NCBI GenBank assembly: GCA_043497085.1
Contig: JBIEKI010000017.1
Source of the DNA: Thalassobacillus sp043497085
GTDB taxonomy: Bacteria; Bacillota; Bacilli; Bacillales; Halobacillaceae
Direction: 5' to 3' (one strand)
DNA length: 64,000 nucleotides
In this document: positions 41,728-50,846 of the stretch, in pieces
Position numbering within the stretch: the first letter of the stretch is position 1
Layout of the letters: each line of letters starts with the position of its first letter
Position numbers and translations under genes: made by a program
The notes under the pieces: model-generated
The model's input: the letters and a program-made list of their open reading frames with translations, nothing else
The model's database searches: none
Told to the model about the DNA's origin: nothing

Positions 41728-42387
41728 ATGGGATTTCGAAAAAAAGGGGATCATTTATTCACAGAAGAGGGCGCAGAACAATTTGCGCTTTTTGATGAAC
41801 GAAGAACGGAAAAGCGAAAGGGAATCCGACATAAATCTGAAGCTCGAAAGAAAAGGAGAGAGATGGCTAAAGCATCTATAGCAGATATTATTCCTATTCG
41901 AGATATGACAGAGGAAGGATCTTTTGAACTGCAAGATAACCAAGGCTATATGGACGTCATGCAGCTGCAAAGCAAGGATATTTATTCTCCATCTACGCAA
42001 GAAACGGAATTTGACATTATGATGATGGCTAAGTTTTTTCAGTCCTATGCTCACGATATTAAAATCATGTCCATGAATTTCCCAGTGAATATGAAGAAAC
42101 AGCTGGACGCAATCAATTATAAAATCGCACAAAACAAAGATCCGTTATATGAACAATTTTTACTCAAAAAACGTGAGGAATTGCAGTTTTTAGAAACTCA
42201 TCGTACCAATAGGGAGTTTTATTTATATATTTACGCTGCAAGCCTCAAACAGCTATTCGAATACCGTCAAAACTGCCGACGTTATTTAAGTAGAGTGGCT
42301 CCACTTATTGAGTTAAGTGATGAAAAAAAACTAGATTTAATCTATAAACTTCACAATCAGAATTCAAAATTAGAGAAGAGGGGGTAA
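41728..42387 (+). CDS. Conjugation protein encoded before VirB4
   Basis: 219 residues, soluble, basic N-terminus and helical C-terminal two thirds (NFPVNMKKQLDAINYKIAQNKD, FYLYIYAASLKQLFEYRQNCRRYL). A protein of this size and placement precedes the VirB4 ATPase in several Gram-positive conjugation operons and may correspond to its N-terminal domain as a separate chain. AGAGGAGG precedes the ATG. It ends six bases before virB4. Confidence 0.6.
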   Translation: MGFRKKGDHLFTEEGAEQFALFDERRTEKRKGIRHKSEARKKRREMAKASIADIIPIRDMTEEGSFELQDNQGYMDVMQLQSKDIYSPSTQETEFDIMMMAKFFQSYAHDIKIMSMNFPVNMKKQLDAINYKIAQNKDPLYEQFLLKKREELQFLETHRTNREFYLYIYAASLKQLFEYRQNCRRYLSRVAPLIELSDEKKLDLIYKLHNQNSKLEKRG

Positions 42388-42393
42388 GCCATC

Positions 42394-44322
42394 TTGTTAT
42401 CAATTTTGAAAAGGAAAACAGATGAGGAGAAAACCAAGAGAAAGGGATATAACCCTTACCTACTCGCCCATATACAACCCCAAGGAGGTATTAATTTTCA
42501 GGAATCCTTTGTTCGTAAAGGTGATGGTTATGAAACATGTGTCCATGTTTATTTATTTCCCAAGAATGTAGCAGATTTTTGGTTAGAGCCGATTTTTAAC
42601 ATAGACAATGTCATTACGACCATGGATGTCGTATCAGATGATCGATACAAAGTGCGAGAGGGTTTAAACAAAGGGATGGCAGAGCAGAGCTCGCGCATCA
42701 TCAATGAGAAAGATAATGCAGGCATTATTGAAGCACAAAACAATTACGATGACCTGCGAGAACTTTATAACCAGGTATCCGAACAAGGGGAGATCATCAA
42801 GCGTGTTCACTTGAGACATTACGTCAGTGCCCCAACCAAAATGGAATTAGAGGATACGGTAAAAACGGTTCTTTCCACTTTACAAGATGAAAACTTTCGA
42901 GGAGCTATTTTCTTAAATGAACAGGAGTATGAATGGCAATCCCTTCTTTCAAATTATACGGAACAATCCACGTATCGTAATAAACGAGAAGGTCAACCGA
43001 TTCCAGCTTTAGGATTAGCTGGTGGTTTTCCTTTTCACTTTACTAGTTTAAATGATCCGTTCGGTATATTTTATGGCACCACGCTAACAGGAGGGAGTGT
43101 TGTGTTTGACCTCTTTCACCGTGATCACCAACGCAAAAGTTATAACGGTGTTATGGTCGGAGCAATGGGAGCTGGAAAATCGACAACCCTCAAAAAGATT
43201 ATGCTAGACAATGCAATTAAGGGATATAAGGTCCGAACATTCGATATGACAGGAGAGTTTGCTGAATTAACGAAAGCTCTGGGTGGAAAACAAATTGCTT
43301 TAGATGGATCCGATGGCGTAATTAATCCCTTACAAGTCTATCGAACGGCTGAGGATGAAACCACTTCCTTTACGCAACATCTATCTAAATTAACAATATT
43401 CTATAAATTCTTAGCACCAGAAGCAAAAGACAGTGAGTTGAAAGAGTATGAGAATCTATTGAGAAGGCTTTATGAAACAAAGGGCCTTTGGAGCGATGGA
43501 GACGGAGCTGAATTAAACATAACGAAACGACCGGTGCATGACTACCCTATATTCACAGATTTTCTTTCATTTATAGAGGAGGAACTCTATGAAGATATCA
43601 ATGAAGGAAAGCAACGAGAAAAGGTAAGCCAGGAAAGAAAGAGGCGACTGGAAAGTATTGAATTAAATATACGAAATATCGTAGAAACCTATGCTCACTT
43701 GTTCAATGGTATATCAACCATTGAACATTTTAATGATCAGCAAGTCGTCACGTTTACTTTACGAGGCTTGTCGCAAATGCGAGCAGAGGTATTTCAAGCC
43801 CAACTATTTAATGTCTTAAATCTACTATGGGACTCCATGTTAACTAATGGGGCCCCTCAATTTAAAGCCTATGATCGAGGGGAGCTAGCCTTTGAAGATG
43901 CAGTTCGATACTTGATATTGATGGATGAAGCTCATCACATTATTAATACCAAGAAGAAAAGCGAAAATGCGCTTGATTTTCTTACCAAATTTAGCCGGGA
44001 GGCAAGAAAATATTTTGGCAGTTTGCTATACGCAAGTCATACGATTCGCGATTTTGTCCCTGAGGGTTCAGATCAAAGTATGGTCGAAGAGATTAAGAAA
44101 CTTTTTGAACTAACGCAATACAAAATTATTATGCAGCAGGATAGCAATAACTTAGAGATGCTGCAGCAGATCTTTACAGGCCAACTAAGCCAAAGTGAGA
44201 TCCAAGATATCCCGTACCTTCAAACAGGGGAAACCATGTTAAGCATCCGTGCTGTTGAAAATATTCGTTTTAAAGTGGAGGTCTCAGGTGAAGAGTTAGA
44301 GTTGTTTGGAGGAGGTGCATAA
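42394..44322 (+). CDS. virB4: VirB4-like conjugation ATPase
   Basis: 642 residues. After an N-terminal domain typical of VirB4/TrsE proteins (RVHLRHYVSAPTKMELEDTV) comes the AAA+ core: Walker A GAMGAGKS (256-263), the conserved FDMTGEF segment, Walker B YLILMDEAHH and the arginine-finger region. VirB4 powers channel assembly and transfer. The start is TTG at 42394, ten bases after GAGGGGG. It is tightly packed with the VirB1-like gene downstream. Confidence 0.9.
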   Translation: MLSILKRKTDEEKTKRKGYNPYLLAHIQPQGGINFQESFVRKGDGYETCVHVYLFPKNVADFWLEPIFNIDNVITTMDVVSDDRYKVREGLNKGMAEQSSRIINEKDNAGIIEAQNNYDDLRELYNQVSEQGEIIKRVHLRHYVSAPTKMELEDTVKTVLSTLQDENFRGAIFLNEQEYEWQSLLSNYTEQSTYRNKREGQPIPALGLAGGFPFHFTSLNDPFGIFYGTTLTGGSVVFDLFHRDHQRKSYNGVMVGAMGAGKSTTLKKIMLDNAIKGYKVRTFDMTGEFAELTKALGGKQIALDGSDGVINPLQVYRTAEDETTSFTQHLSKLTIFYKFLAPEAKDSELKEYENLLRRLYETKGLWSDGDGAELNITKRPVHDYPIFTDFLSFIEEELYEDINEGKQREKVSQERKRRLESIELNIRNIVETYAHLFNGISTIEHFNDQQVVTFTLRGLSQMRAEVFQAQLFNVLNLLWDSMLTNGAPQFKAYDRGELAFEDAVRYLILMDEAHHIINTKKKSENALDFLTKFSREARKYFGSLLYASHTIRDFVPEGSDQSMVEEIKKLFELTQYKIIMQQDSNNLEMLQQIFTGQLSQSEIQDIPYLQTGETMLSIRAVENIRFKVEVSGEELELFGGGA

Positions 44323-44324
44323 GC

Positions 44325-45425
44325 TTGCCTTGGTCCCTTCTATTAGGACTAGTACCTCGTAAAGTATGGGCTTGGTTGTTAGGTATAGTCATTACACTAT
44401 TCACTTTACAAATGGTCTTATTTGTCTCGGCAATTACGACTTTAATTGGTTTTCAAAAAAGTAACTCCAGTGAAGATGTTCAGTCGGTCGATATGGTAAA
44501 CGGAACGGCCAAAGTTTCCGAAGAACTTGAGCAATATCGTCCTATATTTGAACGGTATGCAGCCAAGTATGGGGTCTCAGAATATGTTGAGCTTTTACTG
44601 GCTTTTTCCATGCAAGAATCAGGTGGTCGTCTGAATGACGTCATGCAAGCTAGTGAGTCCCTAGGGCTACCTCCAAACACCATACAAGATCCTGAACGAA
44701 GCATAAAAGCAGGGGTCCGATACTTCTCCGAGATGTTAGAGAAAGCTGGTGGAGATGTAAAGTTAACCCTCCAGGCCTACAACTTTGGAGGAGGGTTTAT
44801 TGATTATGCAAATAAGCACAACAATGGTGAATACAGCAAGGAGTTAGCGATCGAGTTTTCCCGTATGAAATACCAAGAATTAAAGCATACGGGAATGTAT
44901 TCTTGTATCCGTCCTGAGTCTGCAGCTACAGGTGCTTGCTATGGTGATATCGGTTATATAGAGGCGGTTTTGAGTTACCTCGAAGGCGGTGTTATTGAAA
45001 CAGATATTCAACCAACAGGGGACTGGGTGATGCCCATTGCAGGAACTATTACTCAAACATCGGATTACGGAATGCGTTCCGATCCTTTTGACGGAACACC
45101 AGCCATGCATAGAGGAATTGACTTTGCCTGCACGAACGCTATTACGCCCATACAGAGTGTAGATAATGGTGAAGTTGTTGAGGTAGAAAGAAGCAATTCA
45201 GGGTACGGAAATAACGTTCTTGTTAAACATGAAGAGGGCCTATATAGTCACTATGCTCATTTGTATGCGATAAGTGTACAAAACGGGGAGGTTATACAAA
45301 AAGGGGAAGAAGTCGGTAAGTGTGGAACGACAGGAAACTCTACGGGTCCCCACTTACACTTTGAAGTAATGACCAAGAATCAATACGGATCGGATATAAA
45401 TCCTGCTCCTTATCTTGGCTTATAG
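44325..45425 (+). CDS. Two-domain cell-wall hydrolase (VirB1/CwlT-like plus M23)
   Basis: 366 residues. One membrane helix (WAWLLGIVITLFTLQMVLFVSAI) is followed by a lysozyme-like muramidase domain (LLAFSMQESGGRLNDVMQASESLG with the catalytic Glu in QESGG, LQAYNFGGGFIDYA) and a C-terminal M23/LytM endopeptidase domain with HRGIDFAC, HYAHL and GPHLHFEV, all metal ligands present. It locally opens peptidoglycan for the mating channel. The start is TTG 44325, three bases after the virB4 stop, with GGAGGAGG upstream. Confidence 0.88.
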   Translation: MPWSLLLGLVPRKVWAWLLGIVITLFTLQMVLFVSAITTLIGFQKSNSSEDVQSVDMVNGTAKVSEELEQYRPIFERYAAKYGVSEYVELLLAFSMQESGGRLNDVMQASESLGLPPNTIQDPERSIKAGVRYFSEMLEKAGGDVKLTLQAYNFGGGFIDYANKHNNGEYSKELAIEFSRMKYQELKHTGMYSCIRPESAATGACYGDIGYIEAVLSYLEGGVIETDIQPTGDWVMPIAGTITQTSDYGMRSDPFDGTPAMHRGIDFACTNAITPIQSVDNGEVVEVERSNSGYGNNVLVKHEEGLYSHYAHLYAISVQNGEVIQKGEEVGKCGTTGNSTGPHLHFEVMTKNQYGSDINPAPYLGL

Positions 45426-45440
45426 GAAAGGGGTAAATAT

Positions 45441-46019
45441 ATGAGTAAACGAGTTCTTTTTAGTCTGTTTCTAATTCTATTAATTACATTGACAGCGTTT
45501 AATGTGTACGTTCAACGTACTGCTTCAAACGATAAACTACAGGCTGAAATGCAACATCTTCAAAAGGAAAATCAACAAATGATAAAGGAAAGGAAGTCCT
45601 TGAAAAAGACCTTGAATCGAATGGATCCTTCAAAGGTACAAGCACAACATGATGCATTGGTAGAGCAAGTTTCTTCTTTTATTGAGACAGCTTTTGTGCA
45701 TGAAAAAGAGAACTATCAAAAACGAAAAGAACAGGCACAAGCGATAATGAGCAGTGATTTAGTGGACACTTTTTTTCCAACAGATAACTATAAAGCAAAC
45801 ACAAAAACAGCCGTGAATGACGTGGAAACTTTTATTAAAACAGGTGACCTCTCAAACAACCATGCAACAGTATTAGTCCGTTTAAAACATACGCTATATT
45901 CTTTGCAGAGTAATCGAAAGCAAGTCTCTCCTGTGTTCCTGGAGTTAAATGCTCAGCTTCAGAATGACCATTGGGTTATCACCGACTTTAAAGATGTTAG
46001 GAAGGAGAGAAATGAATGA
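45441..46019 (+). CDS. VirB8-like membrane protein
   Basis: 192 residues. An N-terminal helix (RVLFSLFLILLITLTAFNVYV) leads to a coiled coil (KLQAEMQHLQKENQQMIKER) and a C-terminal domain with alternating strands (HATVLVRLKHTLYSLQSN, LNAQLQNDHWVITDFKDV) suggesting the NTF2-like fold of VirB8/TraM/TcpC. These proteins form the extracytoplasmic scaffold. The stop overlaps the next start (ATGA). Confidence 0.6.
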   Translation: MSKRVLFSLFLILLITLTAFNVYVQRTASNDKLQAEMQHLQKENQQMIKERKSLKKTLNRMDPSKVQAQHDALVEQVSSFIETAFVHEKENYQKRKEQAQAIMSSDLVDTFFPTDNYKANTKTAVNDVETFIKTGDLSNNHATVLVRLKHTLYSLQSNRKQVSPVFLELNAQLQNDHWVITDFKDVRKERNE

Positions 46020-46879
46020 ACCGGCAAACGAAACTTATTACAGACAGCACCTCAAAAAAATATTTAATGGGACTAAGCGTCATGGCTATGGCGCTTCTTT
46101 TTTTCTTGTCTTCCGGCTTTCTATTTGGAGAGGAAGATCGCTCCAAAGTTCAACAAACTCCCCTGAATAAACCTTTGAATTTGCGAGGCGCTGGTGAGTT
46201 AAAGATAGAAAACTGGACCTATAACCCATCAAAAAAGCTAATGGTCGTAACTTTGAATATTGATAAATCCACGTCCTTACTGAATGATAAATTGAGCTTT
46301 GTTGCTCAAGAAAAAGAACACCCGAAACGTGATCTTCCAACTAAAGTAGAGTATCACGATGAGAGGCGATATGTGATTAGTATCCAACAGGTAAGTTCTT
46401 CTTTTGATGTCATGGCTTTAGATATAAATAAAGAAGAAACCAATAGCTTTATGTCAGGAACCGAAGAGCAAATCTCACTGAAAGGAGGTGAGGAAGAGAA
46501 GGAGTTAGCACGTATCTATACCGATCAACAAGAGGTGAAACAGGATCAAACGTTGAGCATTCAAACGGAGCAGGAATATGAAGTATCTGCCGTATCCTTA
46601 GACCTCCGTCAAGCGAAACAAAAAGTTACAGATAAGGAAAGACAAATCAAAAAAATCGAGGAGCAATTAAAAGAGATTGATCAGAAAATAGTCGAGCTAG
46701 AGTCTCAACGATTGTATGAAACTGAAAAGGTGAAAGAGCAAACGGATGCTCAAATTGCTCAATTGGAAAATGAAGTTGATCGGCTTCAACGAGAAGCCAC
46801 AGAGCACGAAACAGCAATACAAGCATTACAAGAAAAGATCAAAATGTTGGAAGAGAAACGAGAGATGTTGACGATATAA
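46016..46879 (+). CDS. Membrane-anchored coiled-coil conjugation protein
   Basis: 287 residues. One membrane helix near the N-terminus (LMGLSVMAMALLFFLSSGFLFG), a beta-rich extracytoplasmic domain (ELKIENWTYNPSKKLMVVTLN), then about 90 residues of coiled coil (VTDKERQIKKIEEQLKEIDQ to KIKMLEEKREML). Last gene of the secretion operon, overlapping the VirB8-like gene by four bases and ending at the oriT region. Probably a structural partner of the channel; no family recognised. Confidence 0.6.
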   Translation: MNRQTKLITDSTSKKYLMGLSVMAMALLFFLSSGFLFGEEDRSKVQQTPLNKPLNLRGAGELKIENWTYNPSKKLMVVTLNIDKSTSLLNDKLSFVAQEKEHPKRDLPTKVEYHDERRYVISIQQVSSSFDVMALDINKEETNSFMSGTEEQISLKGGEEEKELARIYTDQQEVKQDQTLSIQTEQEYEVSAVSLDLRQAKQKVTDKERQIKKIEEQLKEIDQKIVELESQRLYETEKVKEQTDAQIAQLENEVDRLQREATEHETAIQALQEKIKMLEEKREMLTI

Positions 46880-46899
46880 ATTCTGTTCAATGAAGAGTA

Positions 46900-47095
46900 A
46901 ACATCAACACAGGCGCCACACATCTCCTGTGTAGGGGCAACACATCAAGGTGGATATACGAATGATTGTTCCTGTTTTAGCCGCACAGCGACCGCACATC
47001 TGGAGAATTTCTTGTTCCCTCGTTTTGCCCGGCTCTGCCGGGATTCACACGCTAAGTGGGAACAAAAACCCCTTATGCTCTTCTCTTTACTCACT
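46900..47095 (+). other. oriT: Candidate origin of transfer (oriT)
   Basis: A 250-base noncoding gap directly before the mobilisation genes holds an imperfect hairpin ACACAGG/CCTGTGT (46907-46932) and short repeats (ACACATC twice, GCACATC once). A large nested repeat follows: TTGTTCCC (47012-47019) with GGGAACAA (47058-47065), enclosing the hairpin CCCGGC-TCT-GCCGGG (47028-47042). ACGCTAAGTGGG (47049-47060) between them is the probable nick region, resembling the GCTAAC-type nick contexts of Gram-positive oriTs. Confidence 0.6.
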
Positions 47096-47129
47096 AGTTT
47101 CAAGAACTTAATCAAAAGGAGGGACTTTC

Positions 47130-47387
47130 ATGGAAATAAGAATTCGGTATATGGATCCGAAAACCGTTCAACGAATTGACGAACTTGCGAAGCAAAAAGG
47201 ATTAAGTCGGCAAGAGTTTTTACATGCTCAGTTGCAACAGTTAGCTGTTTTTCGAGAGGAGAACAATCGTGAACAAAGACTCCAGCAGTTAGTCGATCGA
47301 AACATTCAAACGATGGCTCATTGTTATACAGCAATTCGAGAGATGAATGAGTTCTTACATTTTGATGAACCAGGTGAGGACGTATGA
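47130..47387 (+). CDS. Ribbon-helix-helix relaxosome accessory protein
   Basis: 85 residues. The N-terminus has the RHH/CopG pattern (MEIRIRYMDPKTVQRIDELAKQKGLSRQEFLHAQL): one strand then two helices. The rest is a helical oligomerisation part. Such small proteins bind beside oriT and recruit the relaxase. AAAAGGAGGG precedes the ATG. It overlaps the relaxase start by four bases, confirming co-expression. Confidence 0.8.
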   Translation: MEIRIRYMDPKTVQRIDELAKQKGLSRQEFLHAQLQQLAVFREENNREQRLQQLVDRNIQTMAHCYTAIREMNEFLHFDEPGEDV

Positions 47388-48547
47388 ATGAAACTGTTAT
47401 TCCGGGAGTAGTCTTAAAAACAAAATTTGTGACAGCCAATAAAAAAGGATTCCAAGATTATGTACAGTACGTCGATCGTGAAGAAGCAAAGGGAAAAGGG
47501 GAAGCTCATCGGTCCATGTTTAGTTTATATAATCACTATATGGACGATCCGGATAAAACATCTGCCTTGTTTACTCAGCAGTCGGATCGTTTATCGGTGG
47601 AAGGAAAACAGGGCATTAAATCATTGTTTGAACAGGCTCAAAAGAAGAATAGTATCATGTGGCAAGATGTTATTACATTTGATAATGATTGGCTTCAAAA
47701 TCGAGGCGTTTATGATTCAAAAACGCACACCTTAGATGAAGATGCTTTGAAGCAAGTGACACGAAAATCTATGCAGGCCATGATGAAAAAAGAGGGGTTG
47801 CAAGAAAGTGCTATCTGGTCGGCGGCCATCCACTATAACACCGATAACATTCATATTCATGTAGCCACGGTCGAACTGAACCCGACTCGTGATCGTGGAA
47901 AGCGAAAACCGAAAACTTTAGACGCGATGAAAAGTGAAGTGGTCAATGGATTGTTAGATCGAACGCAAGAACGAAATCAAATAAACGCTTTGATCCGTGA
48001 GCACATGGTGAATCGTAAGAAAGATAATAGCAGCATGAAATGGAAAAACATAGAGATGAAACCTCTGTTTCTCGAAGTGTATAATCACTTGCCTAAAGAT
48101 AAGCGACAATGGCACTATGGCTATCAGACTTTAAATCCTCTTCGATCAAAAATTGATGAACTAACAACAAGGTATTTAAATAAGTATCACGCCAAAGATA
48201 TGAAGCAGCTGCATGATAAATTGGATCAAGAGGTGTGTGAATTAAAACGAGCCTATGGCGATGGACCTAAAGATAAAAAGCGCTATCAGCATTACAAACA
48301 AAACAAGTTAGATGATCTCTATAAACGAATGGGCAATGCATTCTTACAAGAAATGAAACGGTACGATTATCAGAAGTATTCTAGACAAACTATCAATACA
48401 AATGCTCCTTATAAGTCCATGCCTGCAGGGATTCATTTGCAACGTTCCTTAAGAAGCATTCAACGTTCGATGGGGCAAACGTATGATCAGTTTATCAATG
48501 ACTTGGATCATCAGAAGTTGGAACAAGAAATCGAAAGAGAAAGGTAG
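47384..48547 (+). CDS. MOB_L / MobP2-family relaxase
   Basis: 387 residues. The histidine triad region IWSAAIHYNTDNIHIHVATVE (H157 and H159 with an earlier His) binds the catalytic metal, and an N-terminal Tyr in the FQDYVQYVDREEA stretch is the candidate nicking residue. This matches MobL proteins such as that of plasmid pLS20. The C-terminal half is helical and basic and probably contacts DNA and the coupling protein. It nicks oriT and pilots the strand. It sits directly after the RHH gene and oriT. Confidence 0.85.
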   Translation: MNETVIPGVVLKTKFVTANKKGFQDYVQYVDREEAKGKGEAHRSMFSLYNHYMDDPDKTSALFTQQSDRLSVEGKQGIKSLFEQAQKKNSIMWQDVITFDNDWLQNRGVYDSKTHTLDEDALKQVTRKSMQAMMKKEGLQESAIWSAAIHYNTDNIHIHVATVELNPTRDRGKRKPKTLDAMKSEVVNGLLDRTQERNQINALIREHMVNRKKDNSSMKWKNIEMKPLFLEVYNHLPKDKRQWHYGYQTLNPLRSKIDELTTRYLNKYHAKDMKQLHDKLDQEVCELKRAYGDGPKDKKRYQHYKQNKLDDLYKRMGNAFLQEMKRYDYQKYSRQTINTNAPYKSMPAGIHLQRSLRSIQRSMGQTYDQFINDLDHQKLEQEIERER

Positions 48548-48557
48548 GGGTACATGA

Positions 48558-48965
48558 ATGAGAAAGCGTCAAAATGTCACGCTTCATGAAGAGACAATTG
48601 CGTTAATTAAAGAGTATCAGGAACAGCACCATATTCGTTATCCAGGTGAAGCTTTAGACCGTATGATTGACGAATGGGAATCCCAAAATGCAACCGATCA
48701 TTCTCAAGAATATCTTCTGAGTTTGATGGCTCAACGATTCCAAGAAGTCTTTTCAGAAGAGATGAAACGGTTGCGGTTAGCAGCCAATCGAAGTGATAAA
48801 AATACGCAGGTACTTCTTGAATTAATGAATGGCTTTGCGATGGATCAAAACTTAGAAAGCTGTGTTACGACACCGATCTTTGAGAGCCAAGCGATGAAGG
48901 ATGCGATACAAGCAGTAGAAGAAAGAATCAGTCATCAGCGTCAAAAAAGAATAAGCGCGACATAG
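48558..48965 (+). CDS. Mobilisation-region accessory protein
   Basis: 135 residues: MRKRQNVTLHEETIALIKEYQEQHHIRYPGEALDRMIDEW is RHH-like (strand, helix, turn, helix), followed by a helical region. It may be a second DNA-binding accessory of the relaxosome or a regulator. GGTAGGGG lies before the ATG and it follows the relaxase by ten bases. Family not recognised with certainty. Confidence 0.6.
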   Translation: MRKRQNVTLHEETIALIKEYQEQHHIRYPGEALDRMIDEWESQNATDHSQEYLLSLMAQRFQEVFSEEMKRLRLAANRSDKNTQVLLELMNGFAMDQNLESCVTTPIFESQAMKDAIQAVEERISHQRQKRISAT

Positions 48966-49025
48966 ATACAACCAGCATCAATCTTATGGTATTCATGAGA
49001 AATTATTAATAAAGGAGATGAATGG

Positions 49026-49307
49026 ATGTTTTTGTTTAACAGTAATTATGAGATAGGTGTATTTAAGCGTTTAAGTGAAAATAACGAGCTTGTGATGGAA
49101 GTGGGCCAAGAGGTATATAGCCTGACATTAAATGATGAAGAAATGGCTGATCTTGAGCAGCATTTAATGAATCAAGAAAACTTGCTTATTCCGTTTAATA
49201 AATCAACCAAGGAACTAATTCTGGATACCCAACCAAACTACGATGAAGAGGAAATGGAAGAGCTTATGAACATCAGTGATGGAGCTGAATATCATGGCGA
49301 AGACTAA
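49026..49307 (+). CDS. Small acidic hypothetical protein
   Basis: 93 residues, acidic (YDEEEMEELMNISDGAEYHGED at the end), with a beta-rich N-terminal part (FNSNYEIGVFKRLSENNELVMEVGQEVYSLTL). AAAGGAGATG precedes the ATG. It overlaps the next gene by 14 bases. No family recognised; small acidic proteins of mobile elements sometimes act as antirestriction DNA mimics, but nothing specific shows this. Confidence 0.6.
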   Translation: MFLFNSNYEIGVFKRLSENNELVMEVGQEVYSLTLNDEEMADLEQHLMNQENLLIPFNKSTKELILDTQPNYDEEEMEELMNISDGAEYHGED

Positions 49308-50787
49308 ACGACCTTATAAAAAGAAAACGCCTGAACAGGTGAAAGAAGAGATCAATCATTTGACGGAAGGCATGGAGAAGAGCATCGCCAATCACTTTCA
49401 TTCTCCTGAACAAATGAAAGATTATCTGGACTTTATGGGGAAGTTCCATCGATATTCCCCGCGCAATACAGCGTTAATCGATTCGCAGTTTCCTGGGGCT
49501 GAAGCTGTAGGTTCCTATGCATTCTGGAAAGAAAAAGGATTTCCAGTAAACAAAGGAGAGAAAAGTTTAAAGATTCTTGTACCCAATCGATTAGGTCAGC
49601 AATTTCAAAATGAAGAGGGCGAATGGAAACCTTTAAAGTATGCGACGAAAAAAGAAAAGCAATTAGTTAAAGACGGTCAACTCGACAAACGAGATGGCCG
49701 TCTTGTTTATTCTACAGGAAGTGTGTTTGATATCTCTCAAACATCAGCCACTCAAAAGGATCTACCCCAGATCTTTCCTAACAAATGGATTGATGGACAG
49801 GTTGAAAACTACAGTCAGCTTCGAAGAGGGATGGAGGATATAGCTGAGAAAAATAACATACGAATTGTAGAGCCTTATGAAGAGTTAGGGGCAGCCAAAG
49901 GAGTGAGTTATACCGGACGAGGAGAAGTAGCTCTTAATCCACGTAATTCGGAGCGTCAAGACACAAAAACGCTGTTACATGAACTAACTCATGCCAAACT
50001 TCATACAGAAGAAAACATGAATGACTATACCAAGCCGGAGAAAGAGTTTCAGGCGGAAATGACTGCTTATACCGTTGCTTCTTATTTCAAAATCGATACC
50101 AGTGACTACTCATTGGATTATCTGCATCACTGGACCAAAGACCATGATTTTAAAGACCATGAAAAGCTATTACAAGAAGTTCAGTCAACAGCTAAAGAAT
50201 TCATTATGACCATTGAAGAATCAATGGAACAAGAAAAGGAAGGGGAGATAACTATGAGTGTTAAAGAACCAAAACATGAAATGGAAGAGGAAAGACAAGA
50301 AAGGGAGAAGTTACCTTCAGAAAAACTTCGGGATATGTACAGAAACCAAGTGAGCAAGTCTGAGAGGGATAGCGGGCCGTTTGGCAAGGAAGAAAAGCCA
50401 GAAGAGGAGTATTCCTGCCAAGACTTCAAAGACGCTTATAAGAAGGAGCTCATGAACTTTATTGAACCAACCGTCGGAAAAGAATTAGATAAAGAAGAAA
50501 ACAATGACCGACAAGAACGTTTAAATCAGATGCGGGCTTTTCAAGAGACTCATAGTAAAGAAGAGGTGTATCAACTCAAAAAGGAATCTCTTCAAGAATT
50601 GAAAGAACTTCCATTAACGGATCGCGGAGAGCAACGCCTATCTCAAATCGAAAGTAAGTTGGACCGAGAATTCCATGAAGAGAAAGAAAAAGAAAGCACT
50701 ACTTCGGTAATGAAGCATGGAAAGGGAAATAAGGAAGCATTTCAGCAGAAGGAAATGCAAAATGAAAAAGTAGAGGTTGAACGCTAG
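49294..50787 (+). CDS. ArdC-like antirestriction protein with zinc metallopeptidase motif
   Basis: 497 residues. The N-terminal part is the ArdC ssDNA-binding domain (FHRYSPRNTALIDSQFPGAEAVGSYAFWKEKGFPVNKGEK). A metallopeptidase-like domain follows with HELTHAKLH and a downstream Glu (EFQAEMTAYTVASYF). ArdC proteins guard incoming single-stranded DNA from host restriction. A highly charged C-terminal third (residues 330-497) is predicted disordered or coiled. The ATG at 49294 has GGAG nine bases upstream; an earlier frame start at 49276 is less likely. A clear terminator follows. Confidence 0.82.
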   Translation: MAKTKRPYKKKTPEQVKEEINHLTEGMEKSIANHFHSPEQMKDYLDFMGKFHRYSPRNTALIDSQFPGAEAVGSYAFWKEKGFPVNKGEKSLKILVPNRLGQQFQNEEGEWKPLKYATKKEKQLVKDGQLDKRDGRLVYSTGSVFDISQTSATQKDLPQIFPNKWIDGQVENYSQLRRGMEDIAEKNNIRIVEPYEELGAAKGVSYTGRGEVALNPRNSERQDTKTLLHELTHAKLHTEENMNDYTKPEKEFQAEMTAYTVASYFKIDTSDYSLDYLHHWTKDHDFKDHEKLLQEVQSTAKEFIMTIEESMEQEKEGEITMSVKEPKHEMEEERQEREKLPSEKLRDMYRNQVSKSERDSGPFGKEEKPEEEYSCQDFKDAYKKELMNFIEPTVGKELDKEENNDRQERLNQMRAFQETHSKEEVYQLKKESLQELKELPLTDRGEQRLSQIESKLDREFHEEKEKESTTSVMKHGKGNKEAFQQKEMQNEKVEVER

Positions 50788-50815
50788 ACAGGGAGTTTTC
50801 TCCCTGTCTTTTTTT
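50788..50815 (+). terminator. Terminator after ArdC-like gene
   Basis: GACAGGGAG pairs with CTCCCTGTC around TTTT, followed by seven Ts; it begins at the stop codon. Confidence 0.9.
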
Positions 50816-50846
50816 ATATCTAATTTTAGAAAGGAGGAAGTGCTGC

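Noticed and set aside
49294..50787. ImmA antirepressor protease for the 31240 repressor
   Set aside because: The HExxH motif is in an ArdC-type protein with an ssDNA-binding domain, far from the repressor gene.
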